This document shows, piece after piece, positions 8,011 through 16,968 of a stretch of DNA of 50,148 bases (positions within the stretch are counted from its first letter, which is position 1; each line of letters opens with the position of its first letter). The stretch spans positions 1 through 50,148 of the forward strand of contig JABHIW010000083.1 in assembly GCA_018670825.1 (NCBI GenBank), in the 5' to 3' direction. Source of the stretch: Candidatus Scalindua sp. (lineage in GTDB: Bacteria > Planctomycetota > Brocadiia > Brocadiales > Scalinduaceae). Made by a program: the position numbers and the translations under genes. The notes under the pieces were generated by a model, which was not told the DNA's origin, did no database searches, and saw nothing but the letters and a program-made list of their open reading frames with translations.

Positions 8011-10166
8011 ACAAGAAAGACATAAATAAAATTTTGCAGGAAATGGAAATTCCCGAACCGGATGAAGCAGTTAAGAATGCTGCGATTAAAGCATCTGTAG
8101 ATGAGTTTAACCGGCAAAGGGAATCTTTACAAAAAAACATCAAAGGAAATGAAACCGAACGGCGTCTAATTGGCAGAATCCAAATATTTCTCAACCTTTT
8201 AGGAGGATATGCCATGAAGAGGTCATATGTTATTGCAGGTGGCGTAACAGCATGTGTAGCAATCTTAGTAGTTAGTCTTACCTATTTGTCAGTAGATCTG
8301 AATAAGGCACCACAGCCTATAAATGTTCTCACTGTGCCAACGCACAAAGAAAGTAAATTAGCTGTTATCGAAGAATCTGCTGTCGTAAATGGATCTGTAA
8401 GTCCGCAAAAAAAGGAAATGCAGATTGCTGATCAATATGCTATGTCAGAAAAATCAACTTCAGATGGTTCGTACGGAGTCTCTTCACTAACAGGTAGAAA
8501 ACAGGCAATGACACGTCAACAGGCAAACAAGCAGAAACGGTCTTATGCAGCGCAGGGAAGTGGTGGATCTGTAGCATACAATTATCATATTGGAGCACCA
8601 AAAAGCAGTATGCCTTCATATTACCCACCGAGTGTTTCATCAGATTCAAGACCTGGTGTCGTATATGAAAATCGGATAGGTTTACCGGTTCCCCGTGATC
8701 CGATTTCATCTGAACAGGAAGGGCATATACAAAACAAGGAAACGGGACGTGATAAATTCGATACCATAGAGACAAATCCGGTTAAACAGGTAAAAGATGA
8801 GCCTGTTTCTACTTTTTCAATAGATGTTGATACCGCGTCATACTCATTCGTACGTCGTCAGATAAATAATGGAGTGCTTCCGCAGGAAAATGCGGTACGT
8901 ATCGAAGAGATAATCAATTATTTCGATTATGACTATGCTGTTCCGGATGACAAGATAAAACCATTTCAACCAACAATTGCTGTTTATCCTACACCATGGA
9001 ACGATAACTCAAAACTCCTGCATATCGGAATAAAAGGATACGATATTGTTCCTGAAAAGAAACCGCAATCAAACCTTGTATTTTTGTTAGATGTTTCAGG
9101 CTCGATGAATGAACAGGATAAGCTGCCTCTCCTAAAGAACTCATTCCGTCTGCTTGTTAATTCACTGGATGAAGAGGATACGGTTGCAATAGTGGTCTAT
9201 GCCGGAGCTGCCGGTACAGTTCTCGAACCGACGAGTGTTAAGGAAAAAGGAAAGATCCTGTCTGCCCTGGACCAATTAAATGCCGGGGGATCCACCGCCG
9301 GTGGAGAAGGAATTCGAAAGGCATATGACCTTGCGGAAGCAAATTTCAAAAAAGAGGGTGTAAACCGTATCATATTAGCTACAGACGGAGACTTTAATGT
9401 CGGAATCTATGATAAGGAAGAGTTAAAAAGTTTTATAGATAGAAAGAGAAAGAGTAGAATCTTTTTGTCTGTCCTGGGTTTCGGTCAGGGAAATTACAAT
9501 GATGCCTTGATGCAGAAGTTGGCTCAGAACGGAAATGGAAACGCATCTTATATTGACAACCTTAATGAGGCAAGAAAGGTACTGGTTGACGAAGCCAGCT
9601 CTACACTGTTTGCTATTGCCAGGGACGTAAAAATACAAATTGAGTTTAATCCGAAGCTGATTGCCGAGTACCGCTTGATAGGGTACGAGTCCCGGATGTT
9701 GAAACGTGAGGACTTTAATAACGACAAAGTTGACGCGGGAGACATTGGTTCAGGACATACGGTTACGGCCATCTATGAAATTATACCGGTTGGAAGCAAA
9801 GACAGACTGGTTGATGATCTTCGTTATAGTAGTAAAGAGAAAGAGAGTACTGAGAGTGAATTAAGTGACGGTGAGTATGCATTTCTAAAGATCCGTTATA
9901 AACTGCCCGGTTCCGAAAAGAGTGAATTGATTACTGCACCCGTAAAGAAAGAAAGTGAATTTACTCAGATTAATCAGGTTCCAGCAGACATTCGATTTGC
10001 AGCTTCCGTTGCAGGATTTGGACAGATTTTACGAGGAGGGACCTACACGGCTGAATTTACCTATGATGATATCATTAAGCTGTCAGAATCAACAGTGAGC
10101 AAAGATGAATTTGGATACCGGCAGGAATTTCGTAATCTGGTCAGACTTGCAAAAGCAATTGAATAG
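8004..10166 (+). CDS. fused anti-sigma-like / von Willebrand factor A (YfbK-type) membrane protein
   Basis: A 720-residue protein. Residues 1-70 are cytosolic and helical, like anti-sigma regions next to ECF genes. One membrane helix spans about 74-95. A low-complexity Ser/Gln/Tyr-rich linker runs to about 250. The VWA N-terminal domain begins near 260 (FSIDVDTASYSFVRRQINNG), then comes a VWA domain with MIDAS motif DVSGSM near 363, the Thr in GGSTAGG and LATDGDFNVG; the C-terminal DUF3520-like part ends with YRQEFRNLVRLAKAIE. Orientation implies the VWA domain lies outside the cytoplasm. It overlaps the sigma gene and probably holds the sigma factor at the membrane (inference). An excellent internal ribosome-binding site precedes in-frame Met71. 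Confidence 0.9.
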   Translation: MVDKKDINKILQEMEIPEPDEAVKNAAIKASVDEFNRQRESLQKNIKGNETERRLIGRIQIFLNLLGGYAMKRSYVIAGGVTACVAILVVSLTYLSVDLNKAPQPINVLTVPTHKESKLAVIEESAVVNGSVSPQKKEMQIADQYAMSEKSTSDGSYGVSSLTGRKQAMTRQQANKQKRSYAAQGSGGSVAYNYHIGAPKSSMPSYYPPSVSSDSRPGVVYENRIGLPVPRDPISSEQEGHIQNKETGRDKFDTIETNPVKQVKDEPVSTFSIDVDTASYSFVRRQINNGVLPQENAVRIEEIINYFDYDYAVPDDKIKPFQPTIAVYPTPWNDNSKLLHIGIKGYDIVPEKKPQSNLVFLLDVSGSMNEQDKLPLLKNSFRLLVNSLDEEDTVAIVVYAGAAGTVLEPTSVKEKGKILSALDQLNAGGSTAGGEGIRKAYDLAEANFKKEGVNRIILATDGDFNVGIYDKEELKSFIDRKRKSRIFLSVLGFGQGNYNDALMQKLAQNGNGNASYIDNLNEARKVLVDEASSTLFAIARDVKIQIEFNPKLIAEYRLIGYESRMLKREDFNNDKVDAGDIGSGHTVTAIYEIIPVGSKDRLVDDLRYSSKEKESTESELSDGEYAFLKIRYKLPGSEKSELITAPVKKESEFTQINQVPADIRFAASVAGFGQILRGGTYTAEFTYDDIIKLSESTVSKDEFGYRQEFRNLVRLAKAIE
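8201..8216 (+). promoter_or_regulatory. internal Shine-Dalgarno and in-frame ATG inside the VWA gene
   Basis: AGGAGGATATGCCATG: a full AGGAGG 7 bases before the in-frame ATG at 8214 (codon 71). The short product would start MKRSYVIAGG, just before the membrane helix, and would lack the anti-sigma-like region. This is a better ribosome-binding site than that of the long form. Confidence 0.6.
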
Positions 10167-10324
10167 ATGCATGTCACAACAAGAGTTAAAGGAGAGATTT
10201 AATATGGAACCGTACTTATCTTCTTGATTTTGTTAACTGCTTGAGTATTATAAATTCAAGAATTTCTATTATCTGTTGGGCTTATCCCATACAGACATAG
10301 GCTTTTAGATGAAGGAGATGAAAC

Positions 10325-10537
10325 ATGTTGTTTTCAAAGCGATTAAAGAGTTCTTCATTGGAAATGATTTCAACAATTATCCTAATAGCTACCGTCCTTA
10401 TATTGTCGGGTTGTGGCGATAGTAATGCTCCGGGAGATGCCCAACGGGAACAAATAACAAAGCCGGTTGATCCTATATTTAACGATATAGGAAAGACAGT
10501 TCTCCCTTCTGTGGAAAAACCACCAGAAGTAAAATAA
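10325..10537 (+). CDS. small lipoprotein
   Basis: A 70-residue exported lipoprotein. The N-terminus is basic (KRLKSS), followed by a hydrophobic stretch and the lipobox LSGC at residues 27-30, so mature protein would begin at the cysteine and carry only about 41 residues, rich in proline and charge, with no recognisable domain. AAGGAG lies 6 bases ahead of the ATG. It sits between the VWA gene and the TPR gene. The 158-bp gap before it contains a tiny frame (10204-10227, seven residues after GGAG) that may be a leader or a remnant. The family is not recognised. Confidence 0.7.
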   Translation: MLFSKRLKSSSLEMISTIILIATVLILSGCGDSNAPGDAQREQITKPVDPIFNDIGKTVLPSVEKPPEVK

Positions 10538-10704
10538 CAAGATAAAGAAGCTGAATACCTTGTAAAAATCGTGAAATAATGTTAAGTCTGAATATGTATA
10601 TGTCTTAAATATAGTAAAATATCTCGTTCGTGGAAGGTCTTAAAAGATGCCTGTGATCGTCAATTTTATATCATCTATCAATCCCTTATTGAGGGAGGTA
10701 TGTA

Positions 10705-12078
10705 ATGATACAATTTAAGCCCTCAAAATGGCTTGCCTGCCTTTTTCTTTTCCTGTTACCCATTATGCTGGGTATTTGCTTTGCTTATCCGTTATATGGT
10801 GGTTCACAGGGATACGGCTGGTGTCCGACCTGTGGAAGGGATATGCCAGACTCACACTTCCCCCATGGAGGAGGCGGTGGTGGTGGCGGCGGAGGTTATG
10901 GTGGCTATACTCCAGGACCGTCTCCACAGGAACAACAGGCTAGTGCTGCAAACAGAGAAGGTCTCAGTTACGAAAAGAGTGGTGATTGGGATAACGCTAT
11001 AAAATCCTATAGAGAAGCGCTAAGGCTTAATCCGAATGAAAGAGTTTTTCTTCTAAATCTTCAGGATGGTATAAATAACAAAGGTGTAGCACTCCACAAG
11101 AATGGAGATTATGAGAGTGCTTTAAGATTGTTTGAAGAGGCGCTAAGGCTTAACCCGGACTATCCGAACGGACGCAGGAATATCCGAGTGGCAAAGGGTC
11201 ATATAATCAACAGGGAGGGACTTGAATACTTTAACAATGAAGATTATGACAGCGCTATAAGCTATTTTGAGGAATCGATAAGGGTTAATCCTGAAGATCA
11301 AACAGCCAGGGGAAACCTTGCTGAAGCCAGAAAGAGAAAGAGAGAGCAGGCAGAGTCAATACAGCTTGAGGATCAATGGCGCAAGGATGAGCAAAGACGT
11401 AAAGAAGAAGAAGAGAGAATTGCGAGAGAAATAGAGGAACAAAAACGTGAAGAAGGAGAACGAATTGCGAGAGAAATAGAGGAACAAAAACGTAAAGAAG
11501 AAGAGCGGATTGCGAAGGAAGTACTGGAACAAAAGCGTAAAGAAGAGGAGCGAATTGCAAAGGCAATGGCAGAACAAAAGCTCAAGGAGGCTACACAGAG
11601 GGTAAATAATATGCTTGATGGTCTGGCAAAAAAGTTAGGCGCTTCTACTGGCACCTCTAAGTCATCCAACTCTTCAGGTTTGAGATTAATGAGGCCTGTC
11701 GGCGCCCGCCTCTTTGAGAAAGGTACCAAAGACTCTGCTCCAGTTGATCTAAGACTTATGCCTCTAAACAAACCTCTCGTGGGGTATCCGCCTCTTTCCG
11801 AAGGAGAGCAGCTACAGACGCAGTCCACTGGTAAACAAACTGCGGAGGATTCTAAAGGTGAGATATCGAATCTAAAGATTGATGTATTGCTTGAAGCCTT
11901 GGGACCTGGAAAGACATGGGACGAAAGCATATCATATTTGGAAGATAAGCTTGCTCATGAACAGGATATAAAAAAGAAACAAGCTATATGTGATGCTATT
12001 GCAGACACAAAGAAGGCAGCGGATACAGATAATACGCAGCAATACCTTGATGACTTCTTTAAGCAGATATATCGTTAA
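10705..12078 (+). CDS. secreted TPR / coiled-coil protein, C-terminal repeats cut by a nonsense codon
   Basis: A 457-residue protein with a signal peptide (about 1-28), a CPTC motif near residue 40, a glycine run of about nine, three TPR units (about 80-195; e.g. GDWDNAIKSYREALRLNP, GDYESALRLFEEALRLNP), then a long Glu/Arg coiled coil made of repeats of EERIAREIEEQKR (about 210-300). The C-terminal part begins a repeat module (GEISNLKIDVLLEALGPGK). Translation stops at TAA 12076-12078, but the same frame continues with a second copy of the module to 12606. In the homologous unit the stop is GAA. The present protein is therefore probably truncated. GAGGGAGG precedes the ATG. The TPRs suggest a scaffold role in the envelope. 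Confidence 0.85.
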   Translation: MIQFKPSKWLACLFLFLLPIMLGICFAYPLYGGSQGYGWCPTCGRDMPDSHFPHGGGGGGGGGGYGGYTPGPSPQEQQASAANREGLSYEKSGDWDNAIKSYREALRLNPNERVFLLNLQDGINNKGVALHKNGDYESALRLFEEALRLNPDYPNGRRNIRVAKGHIINREGLEYFNNEDYDSAISYFEESIRVNPEDQTARGNLAEARKRKREQAESIQLEDQWRKDEQRRKEEEERIAREIEEQKREEGERIAREIEEQKRKEEERIAKEVLEQKRKEEERIAKAMAEQKLKEATQRVNNMLDGLAKKLGASTGTSKSSNSSGLRLMRPVGARLFEKGTKDSAPVDLRLMPLNKPLVGYPPLSEGEQLQTQSTGKQTAEDSKGEISNLKIDVLLEALGPGKTWDESISYLEDKLAHEQDIKKKQAICDAIADTKKAADTDNTQQYLDDFFKQIYR

Positions 12079-12081
12079 GAG

Positions 12082-12606
12082 ATGTTTGGTGAAATGTATG
12101 AAGAAGGACTTAAGAAGGCAGCGGATACAGGTAATACGCAGCAATACCTTGATGAGGTCTTTAAACAGCTATATCGTGAAGAGTTGTTTCGTGAAACGGT
12201 TGAAGGAAGACTTAAGGGTGAGATATCGAATCCAAAGGTTGATGTATTGCTTGAAGCCTTGGGACCCGGAAAGACATGGGACGATAGCATATCGTATTTG
12301 GAAGATAAGCTTGCTCAAGAACAGGATGTAAAAAAGAAACAAGCTATACGTGATGCTATTGCAGACACAATGAAGGCAGCGGATACAGATAATACGCAGC
12401 AATACCTTGATGAGGTATTTAAACAGCTATATCGTGAAGAGTTGATTCGTGAAACGTATGAAAAAAGACTTAAGAAGGCGGCGGATACAGGTAATACGCA
12501 GCAATACCTTGATGAATTCTTTAAGCAGATATATCGTGAAGAGTTAATTCGTGAAACGTATGAAAAAAGACTTAGGAATGCAGCGGCTACAGATAATATG
12601 CAGTAA
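12082..12606 (+). pseudogene. in-frame continuation of the TPR protein, repeats beyond the nonsense codon
   Basis: Same reading frame as the preceding gene. It contains a second full copy of the module at an offset of 360 bp (11857 to 12217; about 90% identical nucleotides by eye) plus several 102-bp units each coding for a 34-residue helix pair (AADTGNTQQYLDEVFKQLYR). Stops have replaced CAA (TAA at 12604) and CAG (TAG near 12628) in the last units, so the array is decaying from its 3' end. No ribosome-binding site precedes the ATG at 12082, which argues against independent translation. Confidence 0.7.
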
Positions 12607-12668
12607 TACGTTGATGAAGTCTTTAAGTAGTTATTTCGTAAAGAAGACTAAAAGATAAATTTATCGAT

Positions 12669-15155
12669 TTGGAATCTACTGTTTCTATTAACAAGGAGTT
12701 AACCATAAAGAATTCAATCTACAACAAGAAAACAATTCCGGCCTGGTTTATTTTAACCATCTTTTTAGCCTTTGGGGTCTTTACATCAACATTCGTACTG
12801 GCCCAGACGTCCGGCAATGCACTCTCAGCAGAGGTACAGAAGGCTTACGAGCGTGGTTATGCGGCGGCAGAGCAAGGTGAATGGGAACTGGCGATCAAGT
12901 ATTTCAGTAAGGCGCAGAAGGTCGCACCAGAGTCCCCCGAAATCCTCTTCAATCTTGCATTTGCCTGTTCCAATGCAGGGGGGCGGGACCTCCTTGCTAT
13001 TGCATGGTACAGGGCCTATCTTGCCGTTGCACCAAGTGCACCAAATGCTGATCAGGTGCGTAAGGGAATTGTTAACCTTGAGGTCAAAGTAGAGGCAAAT
13101 GTAAGGGTGCTAATCAATCTGGTCAGAGATACTGCTGCAGAGATTAAAGATGATGATAAAGACCTGATTTATCAGTACATCACCGCTGTGCAGGTAAATT
13201 CCGGAGATATATCCGGAGCAATGAATGCAGCCGAAAACATACCCGAAAGACATCTCGGTAATGGTAGGTACAGTCTTTGTAAGTCTGAGGCTTACCTGAA
13301 TCTCGCTACTGTACAGGCAAAGAGAGGTGATATATCAGGTGCCCTGGACTCAGTTAAAAATATTACCTTACCAATCTCTTCAATAACGCTGCCACGTTAT
13401 GATGATGATACGTTCCGTGTTTATAGGGAAATCGCCATTGAACAGGCAAAGACCGGTGACATAGCAGGTGCCAGAGATACAGCCGCAGGGATTACCGATA
13501 ATGAAGCCAGGTCTGATACTTATCTGAAAATCGCCGATGTCCAGATAAAGTTAGTCGATATGGCAGGTGCCCGTAAAAGCCTTGGACTTGCCAAAAAAGC
13601 AGTCGATGGTGTTACAGACAGTGATTCCAAGTCATGGATTTATAAGGATATTTCGATTGCGCAGGCAAAAACCGGTGATATATCAGGCTCCAGAGATACA
13701 GCCGAAGAAATTACAGACGATTATGATAAATCACAGGTATATATTGTTATAGCAGCTGAACAGGCAAAAACCGGTGATATAGAAGGTGCCATGGATACCG
13801 CCAAGAGTATAAATATAAAAAAAGTGAAACATGATTACTGTTCAGATACATATATGTCTGATGCTTATAGGGAGATTGCTGCAGTTCAAGCCGGGGCAGG
13901 TGATAGAGAAAGTGCTGGCAAAAGTTTGGCACTGGCCAGGAAAGCTGCCGCAAGGATTTATTCCAATCGCTATAAGGTCCGTGCATATGTACGAATCGCC
14001 AGAGTACAGGCCGAGACTGGTGATAGTGAAGGTGCCAGGGTTACGGCCAGGATCATTACCGATGATTATGATAAAATTCAAGCATATCGGGAAATTGCCA
14101 GGCTACAGGTACAAAAAGATGATATTCCAGGTGCACGTAAAACAGTTGAACTGGCAGTGAAATTAGCCGCAAAAGAGATAAACGATTATCGATCTCATGA
14201 TTCATTTCGCGAAATGGCCGCATTGCAGGCTAGAACAGATGATATTCCAGATGCACGTAAAAGCCTTGTACTGGCAAAAAAAGTGACTGCAAAAATTATT
14301 GAGGCTGACAATAAGTCGAATTCTTATATGAAAATTGCCGAAGTACAGGCTGCGGCTGGTGATGTAAAAGGTGGACGCAAAACCCTTGCACTGGCCAGGA
14401 ATGCGGCAGCTGAGATTAATGAAGATGATGAAAAGTCCTGGGCTTATTTAAAGATAGCTGTTGCTCAGGCCGGAATAGGCGATACGGTAGGTGCCCGCAA
14501 AAACCTTGAACTTTCCAAAAAAGCAGCCGATGGTGTTACAGACGACGATCAAAGATCCCGGTGTTATATGGAAATAGCTGCTGTGCAGGCCAGAACAGGT
14601 GATATGGCTGCTTCCCGCAGAAACCTTGCATTGGTCAAGAAAATAGCCGAAGATAATTCAGGAAATTTTTTCAGGTCCCTGGTTTATACGGAAATAGCGG
14701 CAGTGCAGGCCAAGACAGGTGATGTAGTACGTGCCAATAATACAGCCGATCATATTTCCGTCTTTGCTTGTAGCATCCTGGCTTATATGAAAATCGTTGA
14801 GGTACAAGTGCAAGCAGGTGATATTACTGGTGCCATGGATACTCTTGATTGGGTTGTTCATGACGATGATGAGTCTGATGTTTATATAAAAATCTCTAAG
14901 TTACGGGTTAAGACAGCTGATTTTGCAGGTACGACAGTAAATTTATCAGAGGTAAAGAGATGGACACATTTAGCTCTGGCTTATCAGACGTATCCGTCAC
15001 TTTCAAATTTACAAAAATTCTTAATGTCACTCAAAGGAAATAATTTTCGGGAAGTTGCTTTCACCCTTACTTCAGAAGGAATAGAGTGTATGGTTGATGC
15101 GTTGGAAGAGCTTCAGAACAATGAGATCAAGTGGTCAGAACTGAGGGCCCAATAA
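12669..15155 (+). CDS. exported helical-repeat (TPR-like) protein
   Basis: An 828-residue protein with a signal peptide ending near the ALA-type site VLAQTSG, one classical TPR (about 50-85, RGYAAAEQGEWELAIKYFSK), and then some 18 repeats of 30-45 residues with the pattern Y-x-x-IA-x-x-QA-x-TGD-x-x-GAR, giving a long solenoid. The C-terminal 80 residues are non-repetitive. The conventional start would be TTG at 12669, which has no ribosome-binding site. A perfect AAGGAG at 12693-12698 lies 6 bases before an in-frame ATA at 12705, from which an ideal signal peptide follows, so the ATA is my preferred start. Probably a periplasmic binding scaffold; substrate unknown. Confidence 0.85.
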   Translation: MESTVSINKELTIKNSIYNKKTIPAWFILTIFLAFGVFTSTFVLAQTSGNALSAEVQKAYERGYAAAEQGEWELAIKYFSKAQKVAPESPEILFNLAFACSNAGGRDLLAIAWYRAYLAVAPSAPNADQVRKGIVNLEVKVEANVRVLINLVRDTAAEIKDDDKDLIYQYITAVQVNSGDISGAMNAAENIPERHLGNGRYSLCKSEAYLNLATVQAKRGDISGALDSVKNITLPISSITLPRYDDDTFRVYREIAIEQAKTGDIAGARDTAAGITDNEARSDTYLKIADVQIKLVDMAGARKSLGLAKKAVDGVTDSDSKSWIYKDISIAQAKTGDISGSRDTAEEITDDYDKSQVYIVIAAEQAKTGDIEGAMDTAKSINIKKVKHDYCSDTYMSDAYREIAAVQAGAGDRESAGKSLALARKAAARIYSNRYKVRAYVRIARVQAETGDSEGARVTARIITDDYDKIQAYREIARLQVQKDDIPGARKTVELAVKLAAKEINDYRSHDSFREMAALQARTDDIPDARKSLVLAKKVTAKIIEADNKSNSYMKIAEVQAAAGDVKGGRKTLALARNAAAEINEDDEKSWAYLKIAVAQAGIGDTVGARKNLELSKKAADGVTDDDQRSRCYMEIAAVQARTGDMAASRRNLALVKKIAEDNSGNFFRSLVYTEIAAVQAKTGDVVRANNTADHISVFACSILAYMKIVEVQVQAGDITGAMDTLDWVVHDDDESDVYIKISKLRVKTADFAGTTVNLSEVKRWTHLALAYQTYPSLSNLQKFLMSLKGNNFREVAFTLTSEGIECMVDALEELQNNEIKWSELRAQ

Positions 15156-15211
15156 AACGCTAATCTCCTTTTTTTCTTTAAGGGTAAATATTTATCAACA
15201 GAGGAAGTTTT

Positions 15212-15598
15212 ATGACCATTCAACTTGAATTCTGTAATATTATAGTGCCGGTTGCAAAAATAAAGGAGAAACTTGGGGACAAAGTTTTTAAGGACAAATA
15301 TTCAATGAATACAGACACAACCTGGAACGATGGCCTGTTGTGGAGAGATGGATGTATGGATGATTCAGTGTTGAGCGACTTGCTCGATGGATGGGAAGAA
15401 CTGGGTTTTGAACTTATCGAGGTGATCGATAGCCAAAAGTACTGGAAAGATGTATGCGTTGTAAATTCAAACTTTGGCCCTTCTCATCCTTGCAACTGGA
15501 TTGAGTATAATAAGGAAACAAATACGGTCTGGTACAAAGGCGTAGATCCCGGAATCCCCGTTGGTCCTGAAGGTCGTAACATTCACTGGACACCCTGA
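15212..15598 (+). CDS. conserved-looking cytosolic protein, unknown function
   Basis: A 128-residue soluble protein, rich in Trp, Asp and Gly (TTWNDGLLWRDGCMDD near 33-48; DLLDGWEELGFELIEV near 53-68; CNWIEYNKETNTVWYKG near 94-110). The mixed alpha/beta pattern is compact and domain-like. No membrane segments or signal. AGAGGAAG lies 7-8 bases ahead of the ATG. It has its own gap on both sides and is likely monocistronic. The appearance resembles immunity-type or SMI1-like small proteins only superficially; no family is claimed. Confidence 0.65.
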   Translation: MTIQLEFCNIIVPVAKIKEKLGDKVFKDKYSMNTDTTWNDGLLWRDGCMDDSVLSDLLDGWEELGFELIEVIDSQKYWKDVCVVNSNFGPSHPCNWIEYNKETNTVWYKGVDPGIPVGPEGRNIHWTP

Positions 15599-15632
15599 AA
15601 TGATAATAGGCTCGAAACTTGTGTTAGTTCGT

Positions 15633-15687
15633 GAAATTCGTGTCTGTCTTTTGCCTTATGCCTTTTCCTAGGTTTTTAGTTTTAATA
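15633..15687 (+). repeat. dispersed repeat B
   Basis: A phrase beginning GTGAAATTCGTGTCTGTC and ending CTAGGTTTTTAGTTTT. A close copy is at 4430-4483, and its first part recurs at 16622-16640 and 3895-3913. It lies directly downstream of a gene, without any hairpin. Confidence 0.65.
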
Positions 15688-15744
15688 TAAGTTACAATAA
15701 GTGCCATAAAAGTAAAGAGATCAAAAAGATCAAGGTATTATAAA

Positions 15745-16467
15745 ATGAGTAAAAGCAAAATTGAATGGACAGAATCTACCTGGAATCCTGTAACTGGTTG
15801 CAGCAAAATCAGTGAAGGCTGTGATAATTGTTATGCAGAAAGAATGGCAAAAAGACTAAAAGCAATGGGGCAGAAAAATTATATTAATGGCTTTGAAGTT
15901 GCGTGTCATCCCCATATGTTGGATGCTCCATTAAAGTGGAAAAAATCGAATATGGTTTTTGTAAACTCTATGGGAGATCTCTTTCATGAAAAGGTACCTC
16001 TTGATTTTATAAGACAGGTTTTTGGTGTAATGAACATTGCAGATCAACATTTTTATCAGGTTTTAACCAAGCGTGCAAAGCGGTTATTAGAATTATCAGA
16101 AATGATCAAATGGGATAGTCACATCTGGATGGGGGTTACTGTTGAGAATAAGACTTTCAAATACCGTATAGAATATCTTAGAAAAGCACCTGCAAAAACA
16201 AAATTCCTTTCACTAGAGCCTTTACTCGGATCTCTTGGCGAGCTAAACCTGTCAGGCATTGATTGGGTTATTGTTGGAGGGGAATCTGGTCCACGAGCGC
16301 GTTCCATTGAAGCAGACTGGGCAAGAGAGATAAGGGACCAATGTATCGAACAAAATGTGCCATTCTTTTTCAAACAATGGGGCGGTATTCATAAGAAGAA
16401 AAATGGAAGGGTTCTTGATGGTGTTACGTGGGACGAAATGCCCACACGCGAATTAACTGCTGTTTAG
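15745..16467 (+). CDS. phage Gp37/Gp68-like DUF5131 protein
   Basis: A 240-residue protein of the Gp37/Gp68 (DUF5131) family, found in phages, plasmids and bacterial islands. Hallmarks visible here: IEWTESTWNPVTGC at 6-19, the cysteine pattern C19-x7-C27-x2-C30 (GCSKISEGCDNCYAE), the strand VFVNSMGDLFHEKV, the FYQVLTKRAKRLLEL helix, GVTVEN, FLSLEPLLG, WVIVGGESGPRARSIE and PFFFKQWGG. The three-cysteine cluster and the alternating strands look like a reduced radical-SAM type TIM barrel, but activity has to be treated as unknown. No phage genes adjoin it. A basic, cytosolic protein with likely independent transcription. Confidence 0.9.
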   Translation: MSKSKIEWTESTWNPVTGCSKISEGCDNCYAERMAKRLKAMGQKNYINGFEVACHPHMLDAPLKWKKSNMVFVNSMGDLFHEKVPLDFIRQVFGVMNIADQHFYQVLTKRAKRLLELSEMIKWDSHIWMGVTVENKTFKYRIEYLRKAPAKTKFLSLEPLLGSLGELNLSGIDWVIVGGESGPRARSIEADWAREIRDQCIEQNVPFFFKQWGGIHKKKNGRVLDGVTWDEMPTRELTAV

Positions 16468-16540
16468 GTTTAACATAAACAATCCAATTATTAAAGACAC
16501 ACAATATTTAATTATTAATTCTTAAATCCCTTAATTCCTC

Positions 16541-16563
16541 CCTGTCCGCCAGCTTGTTAGGCG
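16541..16563. repeat. dispersed repeat C (GTCCGCCAGYTTGTTAGGCG), copy 1
   Basis: A 23-base sequence with complementary ends (CGCC and GGCG) that could form a short hairpin. The second copy at 46039-46061 differs at one position; both lie near a repeat-A copy. Confidence 0.75.
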
Positions 16564-16711
16564 AGAATCATAATTTTTACTTCTGGCATCTTGTTTTTCA
16601 ATTTTAATTTCTATGTCAATCTGTGAAATTCGTGTCTAATATATTTTGCCCACTGCCTCTCGCCTTTTCATCTATATTCCTGTTTTTTTTTGCGTTCTTC
16701 GCGTCTTCTTG

Positions 16712-16734
16712 TCCTCGGCGCCTTTTGTCCGGGG
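16712..16734 (+). repeat. dispersed repeat A, copy 5
   Basis: TCCTCGGCGCCTTTTGTCC followed by GGGG, the closest to a consensus. It is inserted in a phrase that otherwise reads CTTCGCGTCTTC ... GCGGTGAATAA; the uninterrupted version of that phrase stands at 46190-46214. Confidence 0.8.
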
Positions 16735-16968
16735 AGCGGTGAATAATCTCTTTTGTTTGCAATTCCAATCGCAATGTGGTAGTTTTCTGCGTACCACACC
16801 GTGCGGCAAAGCCGTAACAAAGTTTGAAGTGTCTTAAGTGAACTAAAGTACCTAAAGTTAAAAAATAAAAGTTTTGTGTTAGGCCATCACTTTAGGCCGT
16901 TTTAACTTTTTATAACAAGAAAAAAAATCTAAAGCTTGCCCTCATGTAAACGGAGAAAAAAAGATTGT

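Larger units (their letters stand above)
16468..16968. other. 500-bp intergenic region with repeat words
   Basis: Contains, in order, AT-rich words of the TTAATTCTTAAATC type (16495-16540), a hairpin-like 23-mer starting CCTGTCCGCCAGC (16541-16563) that recurs at 46039-46061, repeat-B words (16622-16640), a phrase TTGCGTTCTTCGCGTCTTC (16690-16708), and repeat A copy 5 (16712-16734). The open frame 16646-16837 is made of these repeats and is not a gene. Confidence 0.6.

Noticed and set aside
11373-11930. 185-codon minus-strand frame
   Set aside because: Lies opposite the coiled-coil repeats of the TPR protein; Ser/Ile/Cys-rich composition is a typical shadow.
16646-16837. 63-codon plus-strand frame
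   Set aside because: Made of repeat A and repeat phrases that recur in other frames elsewhere, so not coding.
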